A DNA stretch of 39,813 nucleotides. It comes from Anaerostipes sp. (GTDB lineage: Bacteria > Bacillota > Clostridia > Lachnospirales > Lachnospiraceae). A model generated the notes under the pieces. It was not told the origin of the DNA. It worked only from the letters and a program-made list of their open reading frames with translations, and searched no databases. The DNA lies in NCBI GenBank assembly GCA_028697725.1, contig JAQVEG010000023.1, positions 1-39,813 of the forward strand, written 5' to 3'. Shown in pieces: positions 31,240 through 39,813 of this stretch (the first letter of the stretch is position 1; every line of letters starts with the position of its first letter). The position numbers and the translations under genes are program-made.

Positions 31240-32009
31240 TACTGAACACCTCCATTTTCCATGACTTCTTCTGCAAGAAGCTGATAACTTTCCGCTCCAA
31301 CTGATTTTGGATCGTATAAATTAATTGGTAATCCATGACTTGGAGCTTCCGCTAAACGAACATTTCTTGGAATAATTGTTTTATAGATATTTTGTTTTAA
31401 ATAATCCTTTACATTCTCAACAACCTGCAATGATAGATTTGTTCTTGAATCATACATTGTAAATACAACCCCTTCAACATATAAATCTGGATTTAGACTT
31501 TTTTGAATTAATTCAATGGTATATATTAACTGTGTTAATCCATCCAAAGCATAAAATTCACATTGAATTGGAACAATCACCGAATTTGCTGCTGTCATTG
31601 CGTTGACAGTAAGCATCCCAAGTGCTGGTGGACAGTCAATTACAATATATTCATATCCGTCTGACACTTCTGCTATTTTATCTTTCATAATATATTGCAT
31701 ACGATCTACCGTCATTAACTCGATTTCTGCACCTGCTAAATCACGATTTGCTGGTATCAAAGATAAATCATCAAATATATCTGATATAATAGCATCTTTT
31801 ATATTCATTTCATCTCGAATCACATCATAAACTGTCTTTTCAAGTTCATTTTTATTGACTCCTAATCCAGTTGTTGCATTTCCCTGCGGATCCATATCAA
31901 TCAACAAGGTTTTTTTACCATTATCTGCTAGTGCTGCAGCTAAATTTACTGCTGTTGTTGTTTTTCCAACTCCACCTTTTTGATTTGCTATTGCTATAAT
32001 ACGTCCCAT
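31239..32009 (-). CDS. parA: Chromosome-partitioning ATPase ParA (Soj)
   Basis: A 256-residue deviant Walker-A ATPase that works with ParB in origin segregation and, in Bacillus, controls DnaA. The deviant Walker A is KGGVGKTTTAVNLA (residues 11-24), followed by LLIDMDPQGNATTGLG (switch), VIDCPPALGMLTVNA (Walker B) and the late PRNVRLAEAPSHGLPI. It starts at ATG after AAAGGAG. An extended -10 (TGATATAAT) and two parS sites lie immediately upstream, so ParB bound at parS probably modulates its own operon. Confidence 0.96.
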   Translation of the reverse strand: MGRIIAIANQKGGVGKTTTAVNLAAALADNGKKTLLIDMDPQGNATTGLGVNKNELEKTVYDVIRDEMNIKDAIISDIFDDLSLIPANRDLAGAEIELMTVDRMQYIMKDKIAEVSDGYEYIVIDCPPALGMLTVNAMTAANSVIVPIQCEFYALDGLTQLIYTIELIQKSLNPDLYVEGVVFTMYDSRTNLSLQVVENVKDYLKQNIYKTIIPRNVRLAEAPSHGLPINLYDPKSVGAESYQLLAEEVMENGGVQ

Positions 32010-32043
32010 ATAAATCTCCTTTGAAATGAGAATAATGTCTCAG

Positions 32044-32058
32044 GTGATATTATATCAC
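32044..32058 (-). promoter_or_regulatory. parA promoter -10 inside a 15-bp palindrome
   Basis: GTGATATTATATCAC (plus strand) is a palindrome around one central base. On the minus strand it contains TGATATAAT, an extended -10, about 40 bp upstream of the parA ATG. No good -35 is visible at the right distance. Confidence 0.5.
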
Positions 32059-32079
32059 TTCTCACTATGCATTTCTATA

Positions 32080-32095
32080 TGTTTCACGTGAAACA
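32080..32095. promoter_or_regulatory. parS site 1
   Basis: TGTTTCACGTGAAACA, the exact 16-bp ParB-binding consensus, 70 bp upstream of the parA start. Confidence 0.95.
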
Positions 32096-32111
32096 TATAT
32101 TTATTTTTTAA

Positions 32112-32127
32112 TGTTTCACGTGAAACA
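32112..32127. promoter_or_regulatory. parS site 2
   Basis: A second exact TGTTTCACGTGAAACA, flanked by A/T to give an 18-bp perfect palindrome, 32 bp (three helical turns) from site 1 centre to centre. Confidence 0.95.
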
Positions 32128-32150
32128 TTCTGTCTCGTATTTTTGTGCAA

Positions 32151-32179
32151 GAAAAAAGTAGGAAAATAAATTTCCTACT
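32151..32179 (-). terminator. Terminator of argS
   Basis: AGTAGGAAA / TTTCCTACT (32157-32165 with 32171-32179), a 5-base loop, followed on the minus strand by six T (32156-32151). It lies 11 bp after the argS stop and just before the parS pair. Confidence 0.85.
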
Positions 32180-32190
32180 CCAACTTACTA

Positions 32191-33879
32191 TTACATTTGT
32201 TCTGGACACTGAATTCCTAGTAAACGTAATCCCTCTTTAATTGTATTCTTTGCAATAATAACAATTTTAATACGTGCAAGTTTTAATTTTTCATCTTCCA
32301 CATTACATTGATTCTCGTGATAGAAATGATTAAAATTCTGTGCAACACTCATAACAAATCTTGCTACAACAGAAGGTTCTAGTCTATTTGCAGCATTTTC
32401 AATCACGCTAGGAAATCTAGCAATATCTTTAAGTAGTGTAAGCGATGCCTCATCAGTAATACATGAAATATCAATATCCTCTACTTGATTAATTCCTGTC
32501 TTTCTTAAAACACTAGCAGCTCTTGCATAAGTATATTGCACATAAGGTCCCGTTTCTCCATCAAAACTATGAATTTTATCCCAATTAAAGATAACATCCT
32601 TTATTCTTTGATTATATAAATCATTAAATATAATTGCTCCAATACCTACTTTATGTGCTACATCATCTTTATCTTTAATATCTGGATTCTTTTCTTCAAT
32701 GACTTCTTTAATTTTATTTACTGATTCATTCAAAATATCTTCTGCATAAATAATATTACCACTTCTAGTTGATAACTTTCCACCTTCAAGACTAACTAAA
32801 CCATATGGTACATGAATCAAATTCTCTTTTGCCCATTCATATCCCATCAATTCAACTACCTTAAATACTTGAGCAAAATGAAGCTTTTGCTCCAATCCTG
32901 TTACATAGATACACTTATCAAAATTATAAGTATTTTTACGATAGAAAATTGCAGCCAAATCTCTTGTTGCATAGATAGAACTTCCATCTTTCTTTGTAAT
33001 TAAGCAAGGAGCCATATCATAATCATCTAAAGGAACAATATTTGCACCATCACTTTCAACTAACAAGCCTTTTTGTGTCAATTCTTCAACAACTGCTCCT
33101 GTTTTATCACGATAGAAGCTCTCACCTGCAAAAGAATCAAATCCAACCCCTAAAATATCATAGATTCTATGATATTCAATTAAACTAATTTCCTTAAACC
33201 ATTCCCAAATTTCTAAAGCTTCTTCGTTTCCTTGTTCCATCTTAAGAAACCAGGCTCTTGCTTCATCATTTAAAGTATCATCTTTTTCAGCTTCCTCATG
33301 GAATTTAACATAAATCTTCATTAATTCTGCAATACCATTCTCTTCAACAGCTTCTCGGCTGCCCCATTTCTTATATGCAACGATTAATTTTCCAAATTGA
33401 GTTCCCCAATCCCCCAAATGATTGATTCTCTCTACTTTATATCCCATTTTCTCAAAGATATGATAAAGAGAATTACCAATTAATGTTGTTCTTAAGTGAC
33501 CAACATGAAATTTCTTAGCAACGTTTGGAGAAGAATAATCAATACATATCGTCTTTCCTTTTCCTACTTCCAAATCCCCAAAAGTATTAGAAGAAACTTG
33601 TTCTAATAAATTATTTACATATATTTCCTTATTAAGATAAAAATTTACATATGGTCCCATAGCAACAACTTTTGATACCTCTTTTGCATCACCAATCTTC
33701 TCTGCTATATCTGCTGCAATCATATTAGGAGCTTTTTTTAGAATCTTTGCAAGTTGAAAACATGGAAAAGCAAAATCACCCATATCTTCTTTTGGAGGAA
33801 TTTCCAATAATCCTTCAATGGTCTCAATATCTAGCTCATTGACTCCCTGATGTATTAAATTAATAATTGTATTTTTCAT
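32191..33879 (-). CDS. argS: Arginine--tRNA ligase
   Basis: A 562-residue class I synthetase that charges tRNA-Arg. It has the N-terminal Arg-tRNA-synthetase additional domain (1-95), the HIGH-type motif in SPNVAKKFHVGHLRTT, and the catalytic Rossmann fold with NHLGDWGTQFGKL. The KMSKS region is degenerate (LEGGKLSTRSGN), as is normal for many ArgRS. A C-terminal DALR anticodon-binding domain runs from YVQYTYARAASVLRK to LLGIQCPEQM. The ATG follows AAGGA. It lies 12 bp after an uncharacterised coiled-coil gene, with which it is probably co-transcribed, and ends at a terminator. Confidence 0.95.
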   Translation of the reverse strand: MKNTIINLIHQGVNELDIETIEGLLEIPPKEDMGDFAFPCFQLAKILKKAPNMIAADIAEKIGDAKEVSKVVAMGPYVNFYLNKEIYVNNLLEQVSSNTFGDLEVGKGKTICIDYSSPNVAKKFHVGHLRTTLIGNSLYHIFEKMGYKVERINHLGDWGTQFGKLIVAYKKWGSREAVEENGIAELMKIYVKFHEEAEKDDTLNDEARAWFLKMEQGNEEALEIWEWFKEISLIEYHRIYDILGVGFDSFAGESFYRDKTGAVVEELTQKGLLVESDGANIVPLDDYDMAPCLITKKDGSSIYATRDLAAIFYRKNTYNFDKCIYVTGLEQKLHFAQVFKVVELMGYEWAKENLIHVPYGLVSLEGGKLSTRSGNIIYAEDILNESVNKIKEVIEEKNPDIKDKDDVAHKVGIGAIIFNDLYNQRIKDVIFNWDKIHSFDGETGPYVQYTYARAASVLRKTGINQVEDIDISCITDEASLTLLKDIARFPSVIENAANRLEPSVVARFVMSVAQNFNHFYHENQCNVEDEKLKLARIKIVIIAKNTIKEGLRLLGIQCPEQM

Positions 33880-33891
33880 AATAATCCTTTC

Positions 33892-34635
33892 TTACTCAAC
33901 AATAGCTTGTAATATAATTGATGACTCCTGCCATCTTATAATTGAAAATTCTTTTGAAAGCTGAGACTCTAATTCACTTTTTTGAAGTTTAAAACTCTCT
34001 AGTGAATCAAATACCTCCAACTTTGTGATAAATTGCATTAAAACTTTAGACTTTTCCACAAAAAAATCAACTTTTAATGTTGAAACTAACAATTCATCGA
34101 ATAAAAATCTTAACATATTTTGAAATCCATTTAAATAGGAAAATGTCAATAATACCTCTGTATCTTCCCCAACTGAAGTATAATCTATAGAAATATCTTC
34201 ATGACAAGCTTTTATATGATCTAATAGTTCATATACAGCAGGTAGAAACTTTACATTATCTTCTGTCTGTTTCACATCATCAGCAATAAAATATGTCTCT
34301 TTTAACCCTTGAATATAACTTTTAATCTTATTTAAATCCTTTTCTGAATCACGTATTTGACTCTCTATTTTACGAATATCACTTGTAAGTTTTCTAGATT
34401 CCTTTGATTCATCCTTTTGTATATCACCATCGATGGTTATAGGAGAAAACATCTGCTTCATACGAATTAAATCAGATGAATTTGAAGAAAGTAAAATTTT
34501 CTGTTTTTCCTCTTCCAATTCATATTTTTTTTGAATCAAACTCTCTTTTTTTTGTACGTTATTCATATATTGATTTGATAAATACTCTGTCAAACCCTCA
34601 ATTAATTGATCTTTATCTATTTTTTTATAACCCAA
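33892..34635 (-). CDS. Coiled-coil protein of unknown function upstream of argS
   Basis: A 247-residue soluble protein. Residues about 20-115 are predicted coiled coil in two stretches (KKESLIQKKYELEEEKQKIL, and KLTSDIRKIESQIRDSEKDL). A more globular C-terminal half follows, with YTSVGEDTEVLLTFSYLNGF and LRFLFDELLVSTLKVDFFVE. No family is recognised. The start is taken as TTG 34635, because AGGTGGTGAT (one mismatch from a perfect anti-16S match) lies 4 bases before it; the alternative GTG at 34647 falls inside that site. argS follows by 12 bp. Confidence 0.65.
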   Translation of the reverse strand: MGYKKIDKDQLIEGLTEYLSNQYMNNVQKKESLIQKKYELEEEKQKILLSSNSSDLIRMKQMFSPITIDGDIQKDESKESRKLTSDIRKIESQIRDSEKDLNKIKSYIQGLKETYFIADDVKQTEDNVKFLPAVYELLDHIKACHEDISIDYTSVGEDTEVLLTFSYLNGFQNMLRFLFDELLVSTLKVDFFVEKSKVLMQFITKLEVFDSLESFKLQKSELESQLSKEFSIIRWQESSIILQAIVE

Positions 34636-34691
34636 ATTTATCACCACCTCTATCTATCATAATACGAAATCCCATATATTTCAAAGAATTA

Positions 34692-34720
34692 TTGTAACAA
34701 CTGAATGTTTGTCATATAAT
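34692..34720 (+). promoter_or_regulatory. Promoter of the alpha/beta hydrolase gene
   Basis: TTGTAA at 34692-34697 and TATAAT at 34715-34720 with a 17-bp spacer, then AAAGGAG before ATG 34744. Confidence 0.75.
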
Positions 34721-34743
34721 AAAGTATAGAAAGGAGTTGTCCT

Positions 34744-35694
34744 ATGAAACTATATAAAAAAATACGAAACTGTACCCTTATTATAATGTTAACCACTATG
34801 TCTTTTTATTGTATCAATCAGTTGGTTTTTTACTTATCAACTATAAAAGAAATGTTACACTCAAGATATGGTAACACATATTCTTGGCGTTTTGGGAAAA
34901 TATTTTATACAAAACAAGGTGAAGGTTCCCCCGTGCTTTGCATCCACAATGTAGATACCTCCAGTTCAAGTATGGAATTTCAAAATATAATCCAAAAACT
35001 TGCGGAAAAACACACTGTATATGCCATAGATTTACTTGGTTGTGGACGTTCCTCCAAACCGAAAATTACATACACAACTTATATGTATGTACAATTAATC
35101 AATGATTTTATTCAGAATGTAATTGGAACAAAAACCAATGTTATTGCCAGTGGTAAATCAGCATCTTTTACTTGTTTATCCTGTACCATGGAACCAGATA
35201 ATTTTAATAAGATACTTTGCATTAATCCAGAAGATATAAAGGATATGAATAAATATCCAACAAAACGTAAGAAAATGCGTAAATATATGATTGAAATTCC
35301 TTTTATAGGTACTATGATTTACAATTTATTTCACAGAAAAATTAAAATCAAAAACTTATTTGCTAAAAAGCACTTTTATGATTCAAGTAAAATCAAACCA
35401 AAATATATTCTTGAGTACCATGAATCTTGCCATCTTGGATGGTCATCATCAAAATATTTGTATTCAAGCTTAGTATCTGACTATTTAAGCTGTAATATAT
35501 TTAACTGCATTAAGAATCTGAATCATAGTTTATACTTTGTTTTAGGTGAGTATGAATACAATAGTGAAGATATTTTAACTCAATATCAATCATTAAATCC
35601 TTCTATTGAGGGGAATATTATTAAAAACACAAAGCACCTTCCTCAATTAGAAGATGCTTCTGCTATCCTTCACATATGTGATATCTTTTTTTAA
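34744..35694 (+). CDS. Membrane-anchored alpha/beta hydrolase-like protein
   Basis: A 316-residue protein with an N-terminal signal-anchor (about 10-32) and an alpha/beta-hydrolase domain. Visible are the oxyanion strand VLCIHNVDTSSSSMEFQ, the strand and turn VYAIDLLGCGRSSKP, a nucleophile elbow ASGKSASFTC (Ser in G-K-S-A-S rather than G-x-S-x-G), an acid-bearing strand LYFVLGEYEYNSED, and the catalytic His in NTKHLPQLED. Substrate unknown; the domain probably faces outside. It has its own promoter and AAAGGAG ribosome binding site, is the only plus-strand gene in the argS-mnmE stretch, and overlaps the end of convergent rsmG by 4 bp. Confidence 0.75.
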   Translation: MKLYKKIRNCTLIIMLTTMSFYCINQLVFYLSTIKEMLHSRYGNTYSWRFGKIFYTKQGEGSPVLCIHNVDTSSSSMEFQNIIQKLAEKHTVYAIDLLGCGRSSKPKITYTTYMYVQLINDFIQNVIGTKTNVIASGKSASFTCLSCTMEPDNFNKILCINPEDIKDMNKYPTKRKKMRKYMIEIPFIGTMIYNLFHRKIKIKNLFAKKHFYDSSKIKPKYILEYHESCHLGWSSSKYLYSSLVSDYLSCNIFNCIKNLNHSLYFVLGEYEYNSEDILTQYQSLNPSIEGNIIKNTKHLPQLEDASAILHICDIFF

Positions 35695-36398
35695 ATTGGT
35701 TCTTTTGAAGGCAGCCCAGCTTTTCTAGGAAAGCGTTTCGGGGTTGTCTTCTCTTTTTTTATTTCTATTAATGAACGTTCCATATCCGTTTCAGGAAGAG
35801 TAAATAGTATTTTATCTTGTATTTTTCCACCAAGAATCTTAATTGCTTTCTTTGCCTGATTTAGTTCCTTCTCAATATTTCCTGACTTGTAAGGCATAAA
35901 ATAACCATTTAATTTAACATATGGTATACAATATTCTGATAATGTACTCATGTTTGCTACAGCTCTAGAAACTACAATATCAAATCCTTCTCTATACTCT
36001 TTTTGTTTTGCATAATCTTCCGCCCTTCCATGAATTGCAGTAATATTCTTTAACCCTAATTCATCAATCACTTCATTTAAAAATGTAATTCTCTTATTTA
36101 AAGAGTCTAACAATACAACCTCTAAGTCTGGAAACGCGATTTTTAAAGGAATCCCTGGAAATCCAGCTCCAGTTCCAATATCCAGTATTCTTTGATTCTC
36201 AAACTTGATATTTGATTTTACAAAAGCTAAACTATCCACAAAATGCTTATCAATAACCTCGTCTTTTTCTGTAATTGCAGTTAAATTCATTACTTTATTT
36301 TTTTCAATTATCATATGAAAATAAGTTTCAAATTGTTTTAATTGATTATCGGTTAATTCGATACCCATTTCTAATGCTTTTTCTTTTAATTTATCCAT
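35691..36398 (-). CDS. rsmG: 16S rRNA m7G527 methyltransferase
   Basis: A 235-residue SAM-dependent enzyme that methylates N7 of G527 in 16S rRNA. It carries MNLTAITEKDEVIDKHFVDSL, the SAM-binding ILDIGTGAGFPGIPLKIAFP, the LLDSLNKRITFLNEV strand and SRAVANMSTLSEYCIPYVKLNGYFMPYKSG. Length is normal. It follows mnmG by 9 bp, as in most Firmicutes. Its stop overlaps the stop of the convergent hydrolase gene, the two sharing TTAA (35691-35694). Confidence 0.95.
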   Translation of the reverse strand: MDKLKEKALEMGIELTDNQLKQFETYFHMIIEKNKVMNLTAITEKDEVIDKHFVDSLAFVKSNIKFENQRILDIGTGAGFPGIPLKIAFPDLEVVLLDSLNKRITFLNEVIDELGLKNITAIHGRAEDYAKQKEYREGFDIVVSRAVANMSTLSEYCIPYVKLNGYFMPYKSGNIEKELNQAKKAIKILGGKIQDKILFTLPETDMERSLIEIKKEKTTPKRFPRKAGLPSKEPI

Positions 36399-36407
36399 TT
36401 TTAACTC

Positions 36408-38288
36408 CTAAGAATGTTTTGATTTTTCAAGATAAACTAGTAATACCGAAATATCTGCTGGAGAAACTCCTGATATTCTAGATGCCTGGCCTATTGATTC
36501 TGGCATAATCTTTGATAATTTTTGAACTGCCTCAATTCTAAGATTATGTACATCTTCATATTTAATATTACTTGGAATTTTCTTTTTTTCTAACTTTTGA
36601 AAATGTTTTACTTGAGACAATTGCCTCTTAATATATCCATCATATTTTATATTAATATTTACCTGTTCTCTTACTTGTTCTGGCAGTTCTTCTCTATCCT
36701 TATCAATAGGTGCCAATAAATCATAGTCTAATTCTGGTCTTCTGATTAATTCAGCCATTGTAACGGCTGTCTTTAAGCTAGAGCTATGTAGAGAATCAAG
36801 GAGAGCCTGAACTTCTTTTGATGCACCTACTTGCAATTCAGTTAAACGTTGAATTTCTTTTTCAATCATTTCTTCTTTTTTCAAGAGATCATCATATCTT
36901 TTATCTGAAATTAATCCAATCTCATGTCCAATTTTAGAAAGTCTAATATCGGCATTGTCTTGTCTTAACAACAATCGATATTCGGCTCTTGAAGTCATCA
37001 TACGATATGGTTCACTTGACTCTTTTGTAACCAAATCGTCAATTAGGACACCAATATAGGCATCAGATCTCTTTAATATAATAGGTTCTTTTTTCTGTAA
37101 TTTTCTGCATGCATTAATACCTGCAATTAGACCTTGTGCTGCAGCTTCCTCATAACCAGAACTTCCATTGAATTGTCCCCCACTAAATAATCCATTGATA
37201 TTTTTAAATTCTAGTGAAGCTTTCAATTGGGTCGCATCAATACAGTCATATTCAATTGCATAAGCATTTCTGACAATTTTAACATTTTCAAGACCATCTA
37301 CACTTTGATACATCTTATACTGAACATCTTCTGGCAAAGAACTAGACATTCCTCCAACATACATTTCATTGGTATATTCACCCTCTGGCTCAATAAATAC
37401 TTGATGTCTGTTTTTATCTGGAAACTTTACAATCTTATCTTCAATGGAAGGACAATATCTAGGACCTGTTCCCTCAATTGCTCCAGAAAATAATGGAGAT
37501 CTATGAATGTTCTCATTTATAATTTTATGTGTTTCTTCGTTGGTATAAGTCAACCAACATGAAATCTGATTTCGTCTAATATCATCTTCCGTATTTGTAA
37601 AACTAAATGGAACAATTTTCTCATCCCCTTTTTGCTCTGACATTTTACTAAAATCTACACTATTTTTATCGATTCGTGCAGGGGTTCCAGTCTTAAATCT
37701 ACGCAGTTTTACACCGATTGATTGTAGCGATTTACTTAGGAAATTAGCGGGTTGTAGACCATTTGGACCTGTATAATTTTTTACATCTCCATAAATACAA
37801 CACGCTTTTAAATAGGTTCCAGTGGTCAAAACTACGGTTTTAGCTTCGTAAAATGCGTCTGAGAAGGTTTTTACACCTATTACATTTCCATCTTCAACAA
37901 CGATTTCTGTCACTTCACCTTGCCTTAATGTTAAATTAGGAGTATTTCCCAATACACGTGTCATTTCAATGGAATACATTTTTTTATCTGCCTGTGCACG
38001 TAAAGAGTGAACTGCTGGTCCTTTTGACTTATTTAACATTTTTGATTGTAAAAAAGTTTTATCAATATTGATTCCCATTTCTCCACCAAGGGCATCAATC
38101 TCTCTTACCAAATGTCCTTTTGAACTTCCACCAATATTTGGGTTACATGGCATTAAAGCAACACTATCCATACTTACCGTAAAACAGATTGTTTGAAATC
38201 CAAGTCTGGCACACGCTAGTGCTGCTTCACATCCTGCATGTCCTGCACCTACAACTACAACATCATATTTTTCTTTTAAATTATTCAT
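36408..38288 (-). CDS. mnmG: tRNA uridine-5-carboxymethylaminomethyl enzyme MnmG
   Basis: A 626-residue FAD protein that, in complex with MnmE, modifies the wobble uridine (cmnm5U34) of several tRNAs. Visible are the FAD-binding [20 protein letters not shown], the [20 protein letters not shown] segment, [17 protein letters not shown] [16 protein letters not shown], the catalytic cysteine region and the [23 protein letters not shown] motif. The C-terminal helical domain, which contacts MnmE, ends with [17 protein letters not shown]. It starts 2 bp after mnmE. Confidence 0.96.
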   Translation of the reverse strand: MNNLKEKYDVVVVGAGHAGCEAALACARLGFQTICFTVSMDSVALMPCNPNIGGSSKGHLVREIDALGGEMGINIDKTFLQSKMLNKSKGPAVHSLRAQADKKMYSIEMTRVLGNTPNLTLRQGEVTEIVVEDGNVIGVKTFSDAFYEAKTVVLTTGTYLKACCIYGDVKNYTGPNGLQPANFLSKSLQSIGVKLRRFKTGTPARIDKNSVDFSKMSEQKGDEKIVPFSFTNTEDDIRRNQISCWLTYTNEETHKIINENIHRSPLFSGAIEGTGPRYCPSIEDKIVKFPDKNRHQVFIEPEGEYTNEMYVGGMSSSLPEDVQYKMYQSVDGLENVKIVRNAYAIEYDCIDATQLKASLEFKNINGLFSGGQFNGSSGYEEAAAQGLIAGINACRKLQKKEPIILKRSDAYIGVLIDDLVTKESSEPYRMMTSRAEYRLLLRQDNADIRLSKIGHEIGLISDKRYDDLLKKEEMIEKEIQRLTELQVGASKEVQALLDSLHSSSLKTAVTMAELIRRPELDYDLLAPIDKDREELPEQVREQVNINIKYDGYIKRQLSQVKHFQKLEKKKIPSNIKYEDVHNLRIEAVQKLSKIMPESIGQASRISGVSPADISVLLVYLEKSKHS

Positions 38289-38290
38289 TC

Positions 38291-39664
38291 TTATTTACCC
38301 ATACAAAATTCTCTAAAAATTTCGTTTACCAAATCATCATCAACAGATTCCCCAATAATATATCCTAATTCTTCATAAGCATTTAATAAGTCAATAGAAA
38401 AGAAATCCTCTGGCATATTATTTTCAATACTTTCCAAAACAAGATTTAAACTATTCCATGCATTCTTCATTGCTTCTTTATGTCTCATATTTGTAATATA
38501 AATTTCATCATTAAAAGAAACATGCCCATGAAAAAACATTTTATTTATCATATCATATAAATCCTGTATTCCATTTTTTTGTTTTGCAGAAATTGTTACA
38601 ATATGATGAAACTGATATTTTTTTAATTCATCTTCCCCTACTACCTGGGATAAATCAGATTTATTTAAAATTACAATCACTTGTTTTCCTTGAATTAAAT
38701 CTATGATTTCCTTATCTTCATTTCCAAGAGAAACAGAAGTATCCACAACATACAACACTAAATCAGAATTTTTCAACGATTCTTTTGCTTTATCCACACC
38801 AATTTTCTCAACAATGTCTTTTGTTTCTCGAATTCCAGCAGTATCCACAATATTTAATGGAATTCCATTAATTTGAATTGATTCTTCTAAGGTATCTCTT
38901 GTAGTTCCAGCAATATCCGTAACAATTGCTCTATCCTCTCCAACTAATATATTTAATATAGAAGACTTACCTGCATTTGGCTTTCCAATAATGGTAGTAT
39001 TAATTCCCTCTTTTAGAATTCTTCCATTGTCAGAAGAATCTAAATATGATTGAATTTCTTTTTTTGATTCCTCTACCTGCTCTTTTAATTCATCAGAAAA
39101 TCCATCCACACTATAATGTTCCGGATCATCCAAGGCTGATTCGATAAAAGCAACACTATGAATTATTTTTTTCCGAAGTGACTGTACTCTCTTCTCTAAT
39201 TCTCCATCTAATTGTTTTAATGAACTTTCCAATGCAAATTCATTTTTTGAATGAATTACATCCATAACAGCCTCTGCCTTTGATAAATCAATTCTTCCAT
39301 TTAAAAATGCACGTTTTGTAAATTCACCTGGCTCTGCAGTTCTAGCACCTGCATCAATAACAGCTTCTAAAATCTTCTTCATGACAATAACGCCACCATG
39401 ACAATTAATCTCTACAACGTCTTCTGCTGTATAGGAATGAGGATTTTTCATAATTAAAACAATACACTCATCAATTACTTTATGATTGACCATAATATGT
39501 CCATAATGAGCTGTATAAGTCTTTACTTCCTTCATATTCTTTTCTCGTTTTGGAACAAAAATCTTTGAAATAATATCTAATGATTCTTCTCCACTTATTC
39601 TTACAATTCCAATTCCACTGTTTGTCATTGGTGTTGCAATTGCTGCAATTGTATCTGTTTTCAT
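38291..39664 (-). CDS. mnmE: tRNA modification GTPase MnmE
   Basis: A 457-residue dimeric GTPase. The N-terminal tetrahydrofolate-binding domain (1-118, [29 protein letters not shown]) leads to a helical domain, with the inserted G domain at about 220-380: G1 [10 protein letters not shown]3 DTAGIRET, G4 NKSD. The protein ends with the functional cysteine CMGK, matching the family CxGK motif. With MnmG it makes the wobble-uridine modification using 5,10-methylene-THF. It starts at ATG 39664. In most Firmicutes the next genes upstream are jag, yidC, rnpA and rpmH, so the replication origin probably lies just beyond the right edge. Confidence 0.96.
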   Translation of the reverse strand: MKTDTIAAIATPMTNSGIGIVRISGEESLDIISKIFVPKREKNMKEVKTYTAHYGHIMVNHKVIDECIVLIMKNPHSYTAEDVVEINCHGGVIVMKKILEAVIDAGARTAEPGEFTKRAFLNGRIDLSKAEAVMDVIHSKNEFALESSLKQLDGELEKRVQSLRKKIIHSVAFIESALDDPEHYSVDGFSDELKEQVEESKKEIQSYLDSSDNGRILKEGINTTIIGKPNAGKSSILNILVGEDRAIVTDIAGTTRDTLEESIQINGIPLNIVDTAGIRETKDIVEKIGVDKAKESLKNSDLVLYVVDTSVSLGNEDKEIIDLIQGKQVIVILNKSDLSQVVGEDELKKYQFHHIVTISAKQKNGIQDLYDMINKMFFHGHVSFNDEIYITNMRHKEAMKNAWNSLNLVLESIENNMPEDFFSIDLLNAYEELGYIIGESVDDDLVNEIFREFCMGK

Positions 39665-39686
39665 ATTATTTCCCTCATATTAGAAA

Positions 39687-39709
39687 AGGTAGTGTCAAAT
39701 CTACTACCT
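39687..39709 (+). terminator. Terminator-like hairpin upstream of mnmE
   Basis: AGGTAGT / ACTACCT (39687-39693 with 39703-39709), 9-base loop. On the plus strand it is followed by GTTTTTTTG. On the minus strand, the direction of mnmE, only TTTTCT follows, and it ends about 23 bp before the mnmE ATG. It may be bidirectional or weak in the mnmE direction. Confidence 0.55.
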
Positions 39710-39813
39710 GTTTTTTTGTTACAAACCTTATATTTTCAGGAGTTTTAGCCTTTTTGACATCAAAAAAGCAATGACCCCCTATTTTCATGTATAATGTAAT
39801 CACCACAAAAACA

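Overview
This AT-rich, mostly minus-strand window reads as chromosomal DNA of a spore-forming Clostridia member, most likely a Lachnospiraceae relative. The evidence is the low GC, strong AGGAGG-type ribosome binding sites, DUF5711 and DUF4446 proteins, a YyaC spore protein, a PdaA-type deacetylase, and the origin-proximal order mnmE-mnmG-rsmG ... parA-parB-DUF4446-serS with two parS sites. No tRNA, rRNA or CRISPR array lies inside the window. The left edge looks like the promoter and leader of an rRNA operon running off the window.

Layout. (1) 1-272: tandem consensus promoters on the minus strand with a structured leader. (2) 273-3102: minus-strand operon of a membrane LysM protein, a DUF5711 propeller protein and CvpA. 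(3) 3250-9748: housekeeping and sporulation genes: yyaC, an EIIC-like membrane protein, dUTPase, a PdaA-like lipoprotein, MTA/SAH nucleosidase, a TSCPD protein and a MurG-type glycosyltransferase. (4) About 9.75-21.85 kb: an accessory block. It holds a 2369-residue secreted RHS/YD-repeat protein with a variable C-terminal tip, a coupled ankyrin-repeat lipoprotein, a run of very small membrane or secreted proteins including two or three genes under 60 codons, and a sigma/anti-sigma pair. (5) 21.8-27.4 kb: 5-formyl-THF cyclo-ligase, the fructose PTS operon with a decayed fruR regulator, a truncated cupin remnant and an M18 aminopeptidase. (6) 27.5-39.7 kb: origin-proximal core (rRNA methyltransferase, serS, DUF4446, parB, parA, argS, rsmG, mnmG, mnmE) with a membrane-anchored alpha/beta hydrolase between.

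The most interesting part is the accessory block. Three tandem 20-bp repeats, each containing ACCGTTCAC, lie directly upstream of an excellent promoter (TTGAAA-17-TAAAAT) for the giant RHS gene. This is the architecture expected of a LytTR-type activator. The RHS protein is translationally adjacent to an ankyrin lipoprotein, so the pair looks like a polymorphic effector with an immunity or accessory partner. Just upstream are a 49-residue pre-peptide with a signal sequence and several small membrane proteins. A 33-bp palindromic repeat occurs once on each side of the RHS-ankyrin segment. Signalling control of the RHS gene is inference. The repeats, promoter, peptide genes and gene order are read directly from the sequence.

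Other notable points are a LysM protein whose N-terminal half resembles a JAB/MPN domain lacking the metal-binding histidines, fruR reduced to a start region plus half a sensor domain, and a sigma factor gene that follows the folate cyclo-ligase stop codon by one base.
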